From assembly GCF_009720485.1 (NCBI RefSeq), contig NZ_CP045245.1, positions 1,240,001 through 1,304,000 of the forward strand: a stretch of DNA of 64,000 nucleotides. The letters run 5' to 3'. The notes beneath the pieces were generated by a model. That model was given only the letters and a program-made list of their open reading frames with translations. It was not told where the DNA came from and did no database searches. Origin of the DNA: Cellulomonas sp. JZ18. GTDB taxonomy: Bacteria; Actinomycetota; Actinomycetes; Actinomycetales; Cellulomonadaceae. The translations under genes were made by a program, and so were the position numbers. How positions within the stretch are numbered: the first letter of the stretch is position 1; every line of letters begins with the position of its first letter. Shown piece by piece: positions 1 through 8,760 of the stretch.

Positions 1-1332
1 GAGCCGCTCGGCACCCTCCACGTCGGCCCCCGCCTTGAGCGCGAGCGTGCGCAGCGCACCCTCGGTGGGCTGGCCGACGACCCGCCAGTGACCGGCGTCG
101 TCCGCGACCACGCGGGCGTCGTTGCACAGCGCCGCCGCCTCGACCAGCGCCCGCAGGTCGCCGTGCACGGCGAGGGGCGCGGCCGCCCCGTCGTCGCGCG
201 TCACGCGGCCCGCCGGCTCGTAGCCCAGGCCCTCGACGTCGTAGGTGCCGGCGGCGGTGACGACCGTGCGCGCCGTCATCTCGTTGCGCGTGAGGGTGCC
301 CGTCTTGTCCGAGCAGATGGTGGTGACCGACCCCAGCGCCTCGACCGCGGGCAGCTTGCGCGTGATCGCGTGGCGGCGCGCCATCTGCTGCACGCCGAGC
401 GCGAGCGTCACCGTGACGAGCGCCGGCAGGCCCTCGGGCACGGCGGCCACGGCGAACCCGATCGCCGCGGAGATCAGCTCGGGCGGGTCCCAGGCGTGGA
501 TGACGCGCCCCACGACGAGCATGAGCGCCGCCATCGCGAGGATGCCGCGCGAGAGCAGCGTGCCGAGCCGCGTGAGCTGGCGCTTGAGCGGCGTCTCGGT
601 GCGGTCGACGTCGGCGATGAGCGACTGGATGCGGCCGATCTCGGTGCCGCCCCCGGTGGCGGTGACGACGGCCACCGCGGTGCCGGCTGCGACGATGGTG
701 CCGGAGAAGAGCATGCTCGAGCGGTCCCCGACACCGGCGTCGGCACCGACCGGCGCCACGTCCTTGGCGGCGGGCACGGACTCGCCGGTGAGCGCGGACT
801 CGTCCACCTGCAGGCCGGTGGCCTCGAGCAGGCGCGCGTCGGCCGGCACCTTGTCGCCCGAGCGGACCCGCACCACGTCCCCGGGCACGAGCGCCTCCGC
901 GTCGACGGCGGTCCAGGACCCGTCCCGCAGCGCGGTCGCCTCGAGCGAGAGCATCGTGCGGATGCCGTCGAGCGCCCGCTCCGCCTGCCCCTCCTGCACC
1001 ATGCCGACCACGGCGTTCACGACCGCGACCACGAGGATCACGGTGAAGTCGACCCAGTCCCCGAGGAACGCCTTGAGCACGGCGGCCGCGAGCAGGATGT
1101 AGATGAGGACGTCGTCGAAGTGCCGCAGGAACCGCACGACCGGGTGGGGCCGCGGCGGCGTCGGCAGCCGGTTGGGCCCGTGCTCCCGCAGCCGGCGGGC
1201 GCTCTCGTCGTCCGTGAGCCCGCGGGGCCGCGCCCGCAGCGCCCGCAGCACCTCGTCGGGGGTCCCCGCCCACGGGGCCGGGGGCCCGGCGGGGCGGTGG
1301 TGGTGTCGGGGCTGGTCGCGCTCATGCCTCAC
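1..1332 (-). CDS. Cation-transporting P-type ATPase, 5' part (gene runs off the window)
   Basis: ATP-driven cation pump of the inner membrane, PII type. The visible 444 residues start with a cytoplasmic cation-ATPase N-terminal domain (residues ~24-58), then paired membrane helices, the actuator TGES motif near residue 182, the PEGLP membrane motif near 298, and the phosphorylation motif CSDKTGTLT, with its Asp near 342. PEGLP is typical of Ca2+/Na+-type PII pumps rather than heavy-metal pumps, but the exact ion cannot be read. The GTG at 1332 was chosen because an ATG at 1325 lies in another frame. The nucleotide-binding domain and C-terminal helices lie beyond base 1. Confidence 0.93.
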   Translation of the reverse strand, partial: MRHERDQPRHHHRPAGPPAPWAGTPDEVLRALRARPRGLTDDESARRLREHGPNRLPTPPRPHPVVRFLRHFDDVLIYILLAAAVLKAFLGDWVDFTVILVVAVVNAVVGMVQEGQAERALDGIRTMLSLEATALRDGSWTAVDAEALVPGDVVRVRSGDKVPADARLLEATGLQVDESALTGESVPAAKDVAPVGADAGVGDRSSMLFSGTIVAAGTAVAVVTATGGGTEIGRIQSLIADVDRTETPLKRQLTRLGTLLSRGILAMAALMLVVGRVIHAWDPPELISAAIGFAVAAVPEGLPALVTVTLALGVQQMARRHAITRKLPAVEALGSVTTICSDKTGTLTRNEMTARTVVTAAGTYDVEGLGYEPAGRVTRDDGAAAPLAVHGDLRALVEAAALCNDARVVADDAGHWRVVGQPTEGALRTLALKAGADVEGAERL

Positions 1333-1462
1333 CTCGGGTGCGCCGGACCGGACCCTGCCAGCGTGGCACCCGCGGACGCTCCTGTCCTGGGTCGGAGGTC
1401 CGGCCGGGGCCGGCGGGCGCTGCCCCGCACCGCGCGGGGGAGCTGCACGGGCGTGACCGGCG

Positions 1463-2389
1463 TCAGTCCGCGTAGCCCACGGACGCCCACAGGTGCGTCG
1501 CGGCCCACCCCCGCCACCCCGCCCACGCCAGACCCGCCGCAGCGACGTCGCGCGCGTGCGGCACCGCCAGCGCCCGGCGCAGCACCAGGTCGCCCGACGG
1601 GAAGGCGTCGCGGTCGCCGAGGGCCCGCAGCGCGACCACGTCCGCCGTCCACGGCCCGACACCGCGCAGCGCGAGCAGCGCGCGTCGCACCTGCCCCACG
1701 TCGGCGCCGGGCGCCAGCGCGAGCCCGTCGGCGCACGCGACCGCGATCGCGTGCACGGCGCCGGCGCGGGCGTGCGGCACGCGCAGGACCGCCTGCAGCG
1801 TCACGGGGTCGGCCGCCGCGACCGCCTCCGGCGTGGGGTACGCGCGCAGACCGCTCGGGTGGGGCCGCCCGTAGGCCTCGGCCAGGCGGGCACCCAGCGT
1901 GCGCCCCGCGCGCAGCGACACCTGCTGCGTCAGCACCGCCTGCACCGCGGCCTCGAAGCCGTCCGGGTGCCCGAGCACCCGCAGGTGCGGACGGGTGCGC
2001 AGCAGGGGGCCGAGCACCGGGTCGGCGCCGAGCGCGGCGTGCACCGCGTCGAGGTCGTCGTCGACGCCGAACCAGCGCGCCAGCAGGCGACGCAGGGCCG
2101 CGTCGGTGCCGTCCGGGGGCGTGCCCGGGCCCGCCACCTGTGCCGTGGCACCGTCCGGTGCCAGGGTCACGGTCACCGGGACGGGGCCGGCCCCCAGGTC
2201 GACCAGCCGCCGCACCGTCCCCGCGGCGGCGTCGACCTCCTCGACCCCCGGCACGGCCCGTGCGGCGACCGAGGACAGCGCGGGGAGCGGGTCGAGGCGG
2301 GCGGCGGCGTGCACGCCCGCCACGGTACGGGCCGGTGCCGACACCCGGGCCGGAGCCGGCGTCCACCCTGCGGAGCCGGCCGTCCTCAT
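1463..2389 (-). CDS. alkA: DNA-3-methyladenine glycosylase II (AlkA-like)
   Basis: Base-excision repair enzyme of 308 residues that removes alkylated bases. It has an AlkA N-terminal-like region (residues ~30-110) and an HhH-GPD fold. The helix-hairpin-helix reads LRGVGPWTA near residues 241-249, and the conserved catalytic Asp falls in FPSGD near 267. Unlike many actinobacterial homologues it has no fused Ada domain. The ATG overlaps the stop of the upstream deacetylase gene (ATGA, 2386-2389), so the two are probably translated together. A second alkylation-repair gene, ogt, lies 8 kb away. The family assignment is firm; substrate range is inferred. Confidence 0.9.
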   Translation of the reverse strand: MRTAGSAGWTPAPARVSAPARTVAGVHAAARLDPLPALSSVAARAVPGVEEVDAAAGTVRRLVDLGAGPVPVTVTLAPDGATAQVAGPGTPPDGTDAALRRLLARWFGVDDDLDAVHAALGADPVLGPLLRTRPHLRVLGHPDGFEAAVQAVLTQQVSLRAGRTLGARLAEAYGRPHPSGLRAYPTPEAVAAADPVTLQAVLRVPHARAGAVHAIAVACADGLALAPGADVGQVRRALLALRGVGPWTADVVALRALGDRDAFPSGDLVLRRALAVPHARDVAAAGLAWAGWRGWAATHLWASVGYAD

Positions 2390-3000
2390 GCCGGGACGGT
2401 GAACGTCCACCCCTCGGCCCGCAGGCGGGGCACGAGCCGCGCGACCGCCTCGACGGTCTGGCTGCGGTCGCCGCCGCCGTCGTGCAGCAGGACGATCCCG
2501 CCCGGCACCACGCCGCTCAGCCGGCGGACCAGCTCCTCGACCCCTGGCGGCTCCCAGTCCCACACGGCGAGCTGCCACCCCAGCGGGCGCATGCCGAGCT
2601 CCCCGGCGACGGGGATCGCGCGACCCCAGTGGCCGAACGGCGCCCGGAAGAACGGGACGGGGGCGTCCGGCACCGCGGCCCGGATCGCCGCGAGCGTGCG
2701 CTCGAGGTCGCCGCGCACCGCGTCGGGCTCCCACTCCTCCAGGTCGTCGTGGTGGAACGAGTGGTTGCCCAGCACGTGCCCCTCCCGGACGATCCGCCGC
2801 ACGAGGTCCGGGTGCGCCTGCGCCTGCTCCCCGACGAGGCAGAAGACGGCGCGGACGTCCTCGCGTGCGAGCACGTCGAGCAGCGCGGGGGTGTCCGGCG
2901 GGTTCGGGCCGTCGTCGAACGTGAGGACGACCGTGCGGGCGGGGGCGGGGGAGGGGACGACCTCGAGGACGTCGCCGCGGGAGAGGGGACCGGTGCTCAC
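2386..3000 (-). CDS. Polysaccharide deacetylase (CE4/NodB family)
   Basis: Metal-dependent hydrolase of 204 residues expected to remove N-acetyl groups from chitin-like or peptidoglycan sugars. The NodB motifs are visible: TFDDGP at residues 27-32, with the catalytic and metal Asp pair, HSFHH at 80-84 supplying the metal histidines, and RAPFG near 118. The GTG at 3000 has GGGAGG nine bases upstream, better placed than for the in-frame ATG at 3009. No signal peptide or membrane anchor is visible, which is odd for an enzyme acting on wall polymers. It is translationally coupled to the alkA-like gene. Confidence 0.9.
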   Translation of the reverse strand: MSTGPLSRGDVLEVVPSPAPARTVVLTFDDGPNPPDTPALLDVLAREDVRAVFCLVGEQAQAHPDLVRRIVREGHVLGNHSFHHDDLEEWEPDAVRGDLERTLAAIRAAVPDAPVPFFRAPFGHWGRAIPVAGELGMRPLGWQLAVWDWEPPGVEELVRRLSGVVPGGIVLLHDGGGDRSQTVEAVARLVPRLRAEGWTFTVPA

Positions 3001-3277
3001 GGCGCCCATCCTCCCGGTCCGCCGTCCCGCGTCGCCGACGAACCGACCGTCAAGGGCGGGTACGTGGCAGGTCGAGAGCAGGTCGCTCGTTCGAGATGCG
3101 CGGGTGAAGTGACGGTGCCATGCTGCAGGAAGCCGATCGGACCACAGCCGACCGGCCGCCCGCGGGTCACGACCTTCACGTCCGTCCGCGCACGAAGAGG
3201 GTCCGGCGAGAGCCGGGCCGCCCGTCAGGGTCAAGGAGTCCGCCACGCCTCGTGCCGGCGAGACGGCTCCTGCACCG

Positions 3278-3307
3278 GGTCCCGCCCCCAGCGCCGGGGG
3301 CGGGACC
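3278..3307. terminator. Hairpin just upstream of the MscS promoter
   Basis: Perfect 12-bp GC stem (3278-3289 with 3296-3307) and a six-base loop, with no T run. It sits 14 bases before the -10 box of the channel gene, so it could block read-through from upstream or act as a regulatory structure. Confidence 0.4.
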
Positions 3308-3320
3308 GGGTCGTTCTTCC

Positions 3321-3326
3321 TAACCT
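3321..3326 (+). promoter_or_regulatory. -10 box (TAACCT) for a leaderless MscS transcript
   Basis: TAACCT followed by exactly six bases and then the GTG start. This is the usual actinobacterial layout when transcription begins at the start codon. No ribosome-binding site is present. Confidence 0.6.
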
Positions 3327-3332
3327 GGACGT

Positions 3333-5051
3333 GTGCCCGGTCTGCTCCACACCCCTGCGCCTCCTCCCGCCCCGCTCCGCGCCGCCGCGACCCCGAGCCC
3401 GTCGCCCGAGGTCGTCGAGGTCGTGCGTGACGTCGGCACCGTCGTGGTGCCCCTGCTCGCCGTGGCCGGCGGCGTCGTCGTCGGCTACCTGCTCGCGACG
3501 GCCGTCGGCGCGCTCGTGCGGCGGCTGGCCCCGCGCAGCGTGCTCGCCGCCGACCTCTCGCGGCGCTCCCGGCGACCGCTGCGCGTCACGCTGCTCGTCG
3601 TCTCGGTCTGGGTCGCGCTGCGCCTGAGCACCGACCCGTCCGACGCGTGGCGACCGGGCGTGGAGCACGCGCTGCTCATCGCCACGATCGTCGCCGTCAC
3701 CTGGCTCGTGGGGTCGCTCGCGTTCGTCTTCGAGGACCTCGCCCTCCAGCGCTACCGCGTCGACGTCAAGGACAACCGGCACGCGCGCCGCGTGCGCACG
3801 CAGGTGCAGGTGCTGCGCCGCATCACCGTCGCGGTGCTCGTCGTCATCGGCGCCGCCGCCGTGCTGCTCACGTTCCCGGGCGCGCGTGCGGTTGGCGCGA
3901 GCGTGTTCGCGTCCGCGGGCCTGCTGTCGATCGTCGCGGGCCTGGCCGCGCAGAGCTCCCTCGCGAACGTCTTCGCCGGCCTGCAGCTCGCGTTCACGGA
4001 CGCCATCCGGGTGGACGACGTGGTCGTCGTGGCGGACGAGTGGGGCCGCATCGAGGAGATCACGCTCACCTACGTCGTCGTGCACGTGTGGGACGACCGG
4101 CGGCTCATCCTGCCGTCGACGTACTTCACGACGACCCCGTTCGAGAACTGGACCCGCCGCGCCGCGGAGCTGCTCGGCACCGTCGAGCTCGACGTCGACT
4201 GGGAGGTGCCGGTGGAGGCGATGCGCGCCGAGCTCACGCGGCTGCTGTCCGTCACGGACCTGTGGGACGGGCGCGTCGGCATCCTCCAGGTCACCGACGC
4301 CGTCGGCGGGGTCGTGCGCGTGCGGGCCCTCGCGAGCGCCGTCGACGCCCCCACCCTGTTCGACCTGCGCTGCTACGTGCGCGAGGGACTCGTCGCCTGG
4401 CTCCAGCGCGAGGCGCCGCAGGGCCTGCCGCGCACCCGGTGGGAGGGCGGCGAGGCCCCGCTCCGTGCGTCGGGCGTCCCGACCCCGCCAGGCACGCAGG
4501 CGCCGACGCCGACGGGCGGCCGGCCGCGGCACGACGGCCCCGAGCCGCCGCCGGCCCCCTCGGCCCGGCCCGTCGAGGGTCGCGTCCGCACACCGTCCCG
4601 GCCGGGGCAGGGGGCGACGGTCGTCCTGCCGGTCCCCGGCGAGTGGGCGTCCGACGACACCCAGCGCCTGGCGCCGGCGGGTCAGGACGCGCGGCTGTTC
4701 ACCGGCAGCATCGACGCCGTCGCGCGGTCCCAGGCGTTCTCGGGCCCCGGCCAGGAGGCCATCGACGAGCGGGAGCAGGCCGCGAGCGGCGGCGTGCCGA
4801 CGGTCGAGGGGCCCGCGCACGGCGACCGGCCCCGCCCGTCAGCGGACGCGGACGCCCCCGGTGACGGCCTCGGGGACGCGCCGGGCGGCCCGCCCGTCCA
4901 CGAGGGGCGCGGCGGACCCGTGCCCGGCGGGCACGAGCCCGAGACGCGCACGCGGCCGCAGCCCCGCCTCGAGGCGGCGGGTGAGCGGCCCACCCCGCCG
5001 ACGCGTCGGTCCACGCGCACGCGCGGCGAGAGCGACCCGGGGAGCGAGTGA
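3333..5051 (+). CDS. MscS-family mechanosensitive ion channel with long disordered tail
   Basis: Membrane channel of 572 residues expected to open under membrane tension during osmotic downshock. Hydrophobic segments lie near residues 33-55, 70-90, 112-130 and 163-182. The pore-lining TM3-like helix (about 190-215, rich in Gly/Ala) leads into the conserved beta domain (IRVDDVVVV and onward). The family body ends near residue 380. The last ~190 residues are Pro/Gly/Arg/acidic and look disordered, a tail absent from short MscS proteins. The GTG start is leaderless, six bases after a TAACCT box. Confidence 0.9.
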   Translation: MPGLLHTPAPPPAPLRAAATPSPSPEVVEVVRDVGTVVVPLLAVAGGVVVGYLLATAVGALVRRLAPRSVLAADLSRRSRRPLRVTLLVVSVWVALRLSTDPSDAWRPGVEHALLIATIVAVTWLVGSLAFVFEDLALQRYRVDVKDNRHARRVRTQVQVLRRITVAVLVVIGAAAVLLTFPGARAVGASVFASAGLLSIVAGLAAQSSLANVFAGLQLAFTDAIRVDDVVVVADEWGRIEEITLTYVVVHVWDDRRLILPSTYFTTTPFENWTRRAAELLGTVELDVDWEVPVEAMRAELTRLLSVTDLWDGRVGILQVTDAVGGVVRVRALASAVDAPTLFDLRCYVREGLVAWLQREAPQGLPRTRWEGGEAPLRASGVPTPPGTQAPTPTGGRPRHDGPEPPPAPSARPVEGRVRTPSRPGQGATVVLPVPGEWASDDTQRLAPAGQDARLFTGSIDAVARSQAFSGPGQEAIDEREQAASGGVPTVEGPAHGDRPRPSADADAPGDGLGDAPGGPPVHEGRGGPVPGGHEPETRTRPQPRLEAAGERPTPPTRRSTRTRGESDPGSE

Positions 5052-5108
5052 CGCAGCGTCGGCCGGGTGCCGGCGCCGTGTCGACGCGGTACCGGCGTGG
5101 CCGGCGTG

Positions 5109-5170
5109 GTGCCGACGCGGTGCGGACGCGGTGCGGACGGGTGCGGACGCAGTGCCGACGCGGTCGCGAC
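5109..5170. repeat. Minisatellite of 10-11 bp units
   Basis: About five head-to-tail copies of GTGC[C/G]GACGCG with small variations, followed by a partial copy. It lies in the non-coding gap between two convergent genes. Slippage could change its length between strains. Confidence 0.7.
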
Positions 5171-5192
5171 GTCGCGCCGCGGACGGGCGCCG

Positions 5193-5815
5193 TCAGGACG
5201 CCGCGACCTGCGCGCGCGTCGCGCCGGTGAGCCGCGCGACGACCGCGACCGCCTGGTCCCAGTACTTCGCGTAGTGCTGCGGGTCGGCGTTGCGCTGCAC
5301 GGCGTGCGCGACGAGCGTCGGCGCCATGGCGTCCCGGCCGCCCACGCGCGCCAGCGCGCGGAAGAAGCTCGTCGCGCTCGCGGTCGGGTCCATGCGCTCG
5401 GCGTACGTGCCCCACGCCCCGTTGTCGCGCTGCTGGAACAGCCCGCGGCTGTCGGGACCCGCCGCGTCCCCGCGGTCGAGCACGCGCAGCGAGGACTCGC
5501 CCATCGCCGTCATCACGCCGATCGCCTGGTCCCGCAGCGACAGGCCCGTCGCCGCACCGGCCGCGACGACCGCGCGTGCGTTGCCGACCTGCTCCGCCGT
5601 GAGCCCGGGCACGTCCGGCAGGGCCCCGGCGGCCGTCCCCGGCCCCTGCGGCGAGGTGGCCTGCGCGACCTGCGACGCGAGCGCGGCGGCGAAGCCGTCG
5701 CCGCCCGTCGTGCCCGTGGCCCCCGCGGGGGTGCGGACGCGGTCCGTGGCGACAGCGACGCCAGCGTCTGCTGGATCGCGCCGACGCGCGCCCCGATCGC
5801 GGTGATGCCCTCCAC
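5193..5815 (-). CDS. Lysozyme-like (transglycosylase-type) domain protein, apparent frameshift
   Basis: The C-terminal ~130 residues carry a lysozyme-like fold signature: AMGESSL with the likely catalytic Glu, DSRGLFQQR, and a WGTYAERMDP segment. This matches actinobacterial proteins that cleave or bind peptidoglycan. The GTG at 5815 has GGGAGG four bases upstream and gives an N-terminus, GITAIGARVGAIQQ, lying in a different frame from the domain. Adding one base in the G5 run at 5727-5731 (C5 on the coding strand) joins the frames. No signal peptide is visible, so export would need another route. An alternative is that translation starts inside the second frame. Confidence 0.7.
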
Positions 5816-5885
5816 GCGTCCTCCCGTCCCCGCTGCCCATCGGCCGGCTGGTGGCCGTCCTGAGCGCACGGGTGCGGGAAGCCGG

Positions 5886-6869
5886 TCAGCCGAGCGCGCG
5901 CTCGAGCCTGCGCGCGACCCGCCGCACCGCGTCCCGCAGCTCGTCGGGCCCCACGACCTCGAACGGCACCTCGTACATCACGAGCATCGCGGCGAGCCCG
6001 TCCCACGACCACGAGCCGGTCACGAGGCGGGCGCGGTCGTCGGCGACGGGCTCGACCAGCGCGTCCCGCCCCGCCCAGCGCGCCACCTCGGCGGCGGGCA
6101 GGTCGAGCACGGCCTCGCCGCGGCACGGCCACGCCGGGCGTGCCCCCAGGCGCGCGGCGACGAACGCGGAGACGTCGCCGCCCGGCACGGTGCGTGCGGC
6201 CACCCGGGGTCCGGTCGGCGTGCGCGGCGACATGCGGTCCGCGCGGAACGTGCGCCAGTCGGACCGGTCGAGGTCGTAGGCGACGAGGTACCAGCGCCCG
6301 CCCCAGGTGACGAGGTGGTGGGGCTCGACGCGGCGTGGGGGCCGGAAGGCGCCGTCCCCGCTGCCCAGGACCGGTCCGCTGCCGCCCTCGTAGTCGAACC
6401 GCAGGACCTCGCGTGCGCGCACGGCGGCGCCCACGGCGAGCAGCACGTCGGGCGGCACGGCAGGTCGCGCAGGGCGCTCGTCGCGCGGGACGACGGTGAC
6501 GGCGAGGGCGTCGGCCGCCGCACGCAGCCGCGCGGGCATGACCTGCCGCAGCGTGGCGAGGGCACGCCCGGCGGCGTCGTCGACGCCGTCCACGCCGGTG
6601 GACGCGGTCTGCAGGGCCAGCGTCAGGGCGAGCACCTGCTCGTCGTCGAGCAGCAGGGGCGGCATGTGGCTGCCCGCCTCCAGGCGGTAGCCGCCGTCGG
6701 GTCCCTTCGTCGCGTGCACCGGGTAGCCGAGCTCGCGCAGCCGGTCGACGTCGCGCCGCACGGTGCGGGGGCTGACGCCGAGGCGGTCGGCCAGCACCTC
6801 CCCGGGCCAGTCGCGCCGCGACTGCAGCAGCGACAGCAGCGACAGCAGGCGGGCGGACGGTCCGGACAT
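5886..6869 (-). CDS. WYL-domain HTH transcriptional regulator (YafY/DeoR type)
   Basis: Regulator of 327 residues. The N-terminal winged HTH spans residues ~5-58 (LADRLGVSPRTVRRDVDRL), followed by a WYL domain (~140-220) with the core W-x-L in RWYLVAYD, and a C-terminal WCX extension. WYL domains sense small ligands or nucleic acids. A 32-bp element at 6887-6918, just upstream of this start, recurs upstream of the exporter gene at 7744. This suggests that the protein controls both its own gene and the exporter. The ATG is at 6869. Confidence 0.9.
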   Translation of the reverse strand: MSGPSARLLSLLSLLQSRRDWPGEVLADRLGVSPRTVRRDVDRLRELGYPVHATKGPDGGYRLEAGSHMPPLLLDDEQVLALTLALQTASTGVDGVDDAAGRALATLRQVMPARLRAAADALAVTVVPRDERPARPAVPPDVLLAVGAAVRAREVLRFDYEGGSGPVLGSGDGAFRPPRRVEPHHLVTWGGRWYLVAYDLDRSDWRTFRADRMSPRTPTGPRVAARTVPGGDVSAFVAARLGARPAWPCRGEAVLDLPAAEVARWAGRDALVEPVADDRARLVTGSWSWDGLAAMLVMYEVPFEVVGPDELRDAVRRVARRLERALG

Positions 6870-6886
6870 GGCACCAGACTCGCACC

Positions 6887-6918
6887 GGTGGCGGACAGGA
6901 CGTGACCGCTTCTGGCGC
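6887..6918. promoter_or_regulatory. Candidate operator, copy 1 (upstream of the WYL regulator)
   Basis: Matches 26 of 32 bases with the element at 7666-7697. The core is an inverted repeat GGACA-N5-TGACC. It lies 18-49 bases before the regulator start, where it would overlap the promoter. Confidence 0.6.
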
Positions 6919-6954
6919 GCCGGGCAGCTCGGTCGTCCGGCTTCGCCGCCCCGC

Positions 6955-7566
6955 TCAGTCGTCCAGCCAGGGCGACCACCGACGGCGCAGCCCCCGGTCC
7001 AGCGCCGCCACCACCGCCGCCGCCGCGAGCCACGGCACCCACCGTCCGGACGGCTCCCAGAGCGCGGGTGCGTCCCACGACGCCCCGACCATCCCGAGGC
7101 CACGCTCGACCAGCCCGAGCAGGGCCGGCAGCTGGGCGACCGCGCCGACGGCGAGCACGCACCACGCGGCCGCCGCCACGAGCCGGCTCGCCGCCGGGTG
7201 CTCACGGTCCACCCGGTCGCGCCACGCCTCGGCGGTCCCGGGCAGCGGCTCGAGGTCGCGGGCGCCGTCCGGCGTCACCAGCCGCACGCGCCGCATGCCC
7301 CACGTGCTCAGCGCGGCCTCGACCCGCGCGCCGTCACCGAGGGGGAACCGCGCGGGGGAGCGGCGCTCGTCCACGAGCGTGCCGTCGCGGTACAGGCGCA
7401 CGCGCTCGTCGGGGTCGAGGTAGTCGACGTCGACGACCCACTCGGCACCGACGTGGCGGACCCCGAACGCGCCGCGCCACAGCACGGACCACCCGCGGAC
7501 CGGTCGGAAGACCCGGAGGCGGTCGGCGCGGTCGGGGTCCGGGGCGTGGTCGTCGTGGTCGTCCAT
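6955..7566 (-). CDS. Hypothetical membrane protein with a soluble beta-rich N-terminus
   Basis: 203 residues with no family I recognise. Residues ~15-115 are soluble and rich in Trp, Tyr and Arg (VLWRGAFGVRHVGAEW). Two hydrophobic segments follow near 128-150 and 172-190, ending in a basic tail. The ATG at 7566 has GGAGG four bases upstream. It sits between the WYL regulator and the exporter, on the regulator strand and upstream of it, so it may share the regulator transcript. Confidence 0.75.
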   Translation of the reverse strand: MDDHDDHAPDPDRADRLRVFRPVRGWSVLWRGAFGVRHVGAEWVVDVDYLDPDERVRLYRDGTLVDERRSPARFPLGDGARVEAALSTWGMRRVRLVTPDGARDLEPLPGTAEAWRDRVDREHPAASRLVAAAAWCVLAVGAVAQLPALLGLVERGLGMVGASWDAPALWEPSGRWVPWLAAAAVVAALDRGLRRRWSPWLDD

Positions 7567-7665
7567 GGTGCCTCCAGCCCACCCCGTCGACGCCCCGTCC
7601 GTCGTCCCGCGGACGGCCGAGACCGCGTCGACCACCTCCTCCGAAGGACGGAGCAGACGGCCCGC

Positions 7666-7697
7666 GGTGCCGGACAGGATCTGACCTCTTCCGGCGG
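7666..7697. promoter_or_regulatory. Candidate operator, copy 2 (upstream of the DrrA-like gene)
   Basis: Second copy of the 32-bp element found at 6887, in the same orientation on the plus strand, 47 bases before the exporter ATG. It also has outer arms CCGGA/TCCGG. The shared GGACA-N5-TGACC core suits a dimeric HTH regulator. Confidence 0.6.
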
Positions 7698-7743
7698 GAA
7701 CGTGGGGACGTCCCACCGCCGAACCGCCTCGCAGGGAGACCCG

Positions 7744-8760
7744 ATGATCCGCACCCGAGGACTGACGAAGGACTTCGTCGTCAGCCGCACCGAGACCGTG
7801 CACGCCGTGCGCGGCGTCGACCTCGACGTCGCCCCCGGCGAGCTCGTGGCCGTGCTCGGCCCGAACGGCGCCGGCAAGTCGACGACCATGCGCATGCTCA
7901 CCACGCTGCTGCGTCCCACGGCCGGCACCGCGACCGTCGCGGGCGCCGACGTGACGACCGCGCCGGCCACCGTCCGGCGGCGCATCGGCTACGTCGGGCA
8001 GGGCAACGGCGCCGGGCACGCCCAGCGCGTCGGCGACGAGCTCGTGGTCCAGGGCCGCGTGTACGGGCTCGACCGCGCGGGCGCCCCCCGTCGCGCCGGC
8101 GAGCTGCTCGACGCGCTCGAGCTCGGTGACCTCGCGCGCCGCAAGGTCACCGACCTGTCCGGCGGCCAGCGTCGCCGCCTCGACGTCGCGCTCGGCCTCG
8201 TGCACGCCCCGCGGCTGCTGTTCCTCGACGAGCCCAGCACGGGCCTCGACCCGCACACCCGCGCCAACCTGTGGCAGCACGTGCTGCGGCTGCGGCGCGA
8301 GCACGAGATGACGATCGTGCTGACGACGCACTACCTCGACGAGGCCGACACCATGGCGGAGCGGGTCGTCGTGGTCGACCACGGCCGCGTCATCGCCGAC
8401 GACACCGCCGACGGCCTCAAGCGCGACCTCGCGGGCGACCGCGTCGAGCTCACCGCCGGCTCGCCCGAGGACGCCGCGCGGCTCGCGGCGCTGGTCGAGC
8501 GGCTGCCCGGCGCGCGCGAGGTCGCGGTGACGGGAGCGCACGTGTCGGGGCGGGTCGCCGACGGGCCGGCCTCCGTCCCCGCCGTCGTGCGCGCCGCGGA
8601 CGCGGCCGGTGTCGGCGTCGTGGCGGCTCAGGCCGTCCGCCCGACGCTCGACGACGTCTTCCTCGCCCTGACCGGGCGCAGCCTGCGCGACGGCGGCCCC
8701 GCCGTCGCGGACCCCGACGAGCAGCAGGCGGCCGCGGCCGCCGGGAAGGACGCGGCATGA
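7744..8760 (+). CDS. Drug-export ABC transporter ATPase (DrrA-like)
   Basis: ATP-binding subunit of 338 residues for an ABC-2 exporter. Walker A is GPNGAGKST near residue 40, the signature is LSGGQRRRLD near 138, Walker B is LLFLDEP near 158, and the H-loop is TTHYLDEAD near 194. Residues beyond ~225 form the DrrA C-terminal extension. DrrA relatives export anthracyclines, other drugs or lipids, and the substrate here is unknown. The stop overlaps the permease start (ATGA, 8757-8760). The candidate WYL operator is directly upstream. Confidence 0.93.
   Translation: MIRTRGLTKDFVVSRTETVHAVRGVDLDVAPGELVAVLGPNGAGKSTTMRMLTTLLRPTAGTATVAGADVTTAPATVRRRIGYVGQGNGAGHAQRVGDELVVQGRVYGLDRAGAPRRAGELLDALELGDLARRKVTDLSGGQRRRLDVALGLVHAPRLLFLDEPSTGLDPHTRANLWQHVLRLRREHEMTIVLTTHYLDEADTMAERVVVVDHGRVIADDTADGLKRDLAGDRVELTAGSPEDAARLAALVERLPGAREVAVTGAHVSGRVADGPASVPAVVRAADAAGVGVVAAQAVRPTLDDVFLALTGRSLRDGGPAVADPDEQQAAAAAGKDAA

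Larger units (their letters stand above)
3001..3332. other. Divergent intergenic region, 332 bp
   Basis: Lies between the deacetylase gene (minus) and the MscS gene (plus). It holds the deacetylase ribosome-binding site, a 12-bp hairpin at 3278-3307 and the -10 box of the MscS gene. Short open frames on both strands have no family signature, so I call no gene here. Confidence 0.6.

Noticed and set aside
3120..3323. 67-codon plus-strand frame before the MscS gene
   Set aside because: Arg/Pro-rich, no ribosome-binding site, and it overlaps a hairpin and the channel promoter.
88..3627. Very long open frame on the plus strand (over 1,100 codons)
   Set aside because: Arg/Pro/Gly-rich composition with no domain signature. 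It runs antisense to the P-type ATPase, alkA-like and deacetylase genes, a usual artefact of high-GC DNA.
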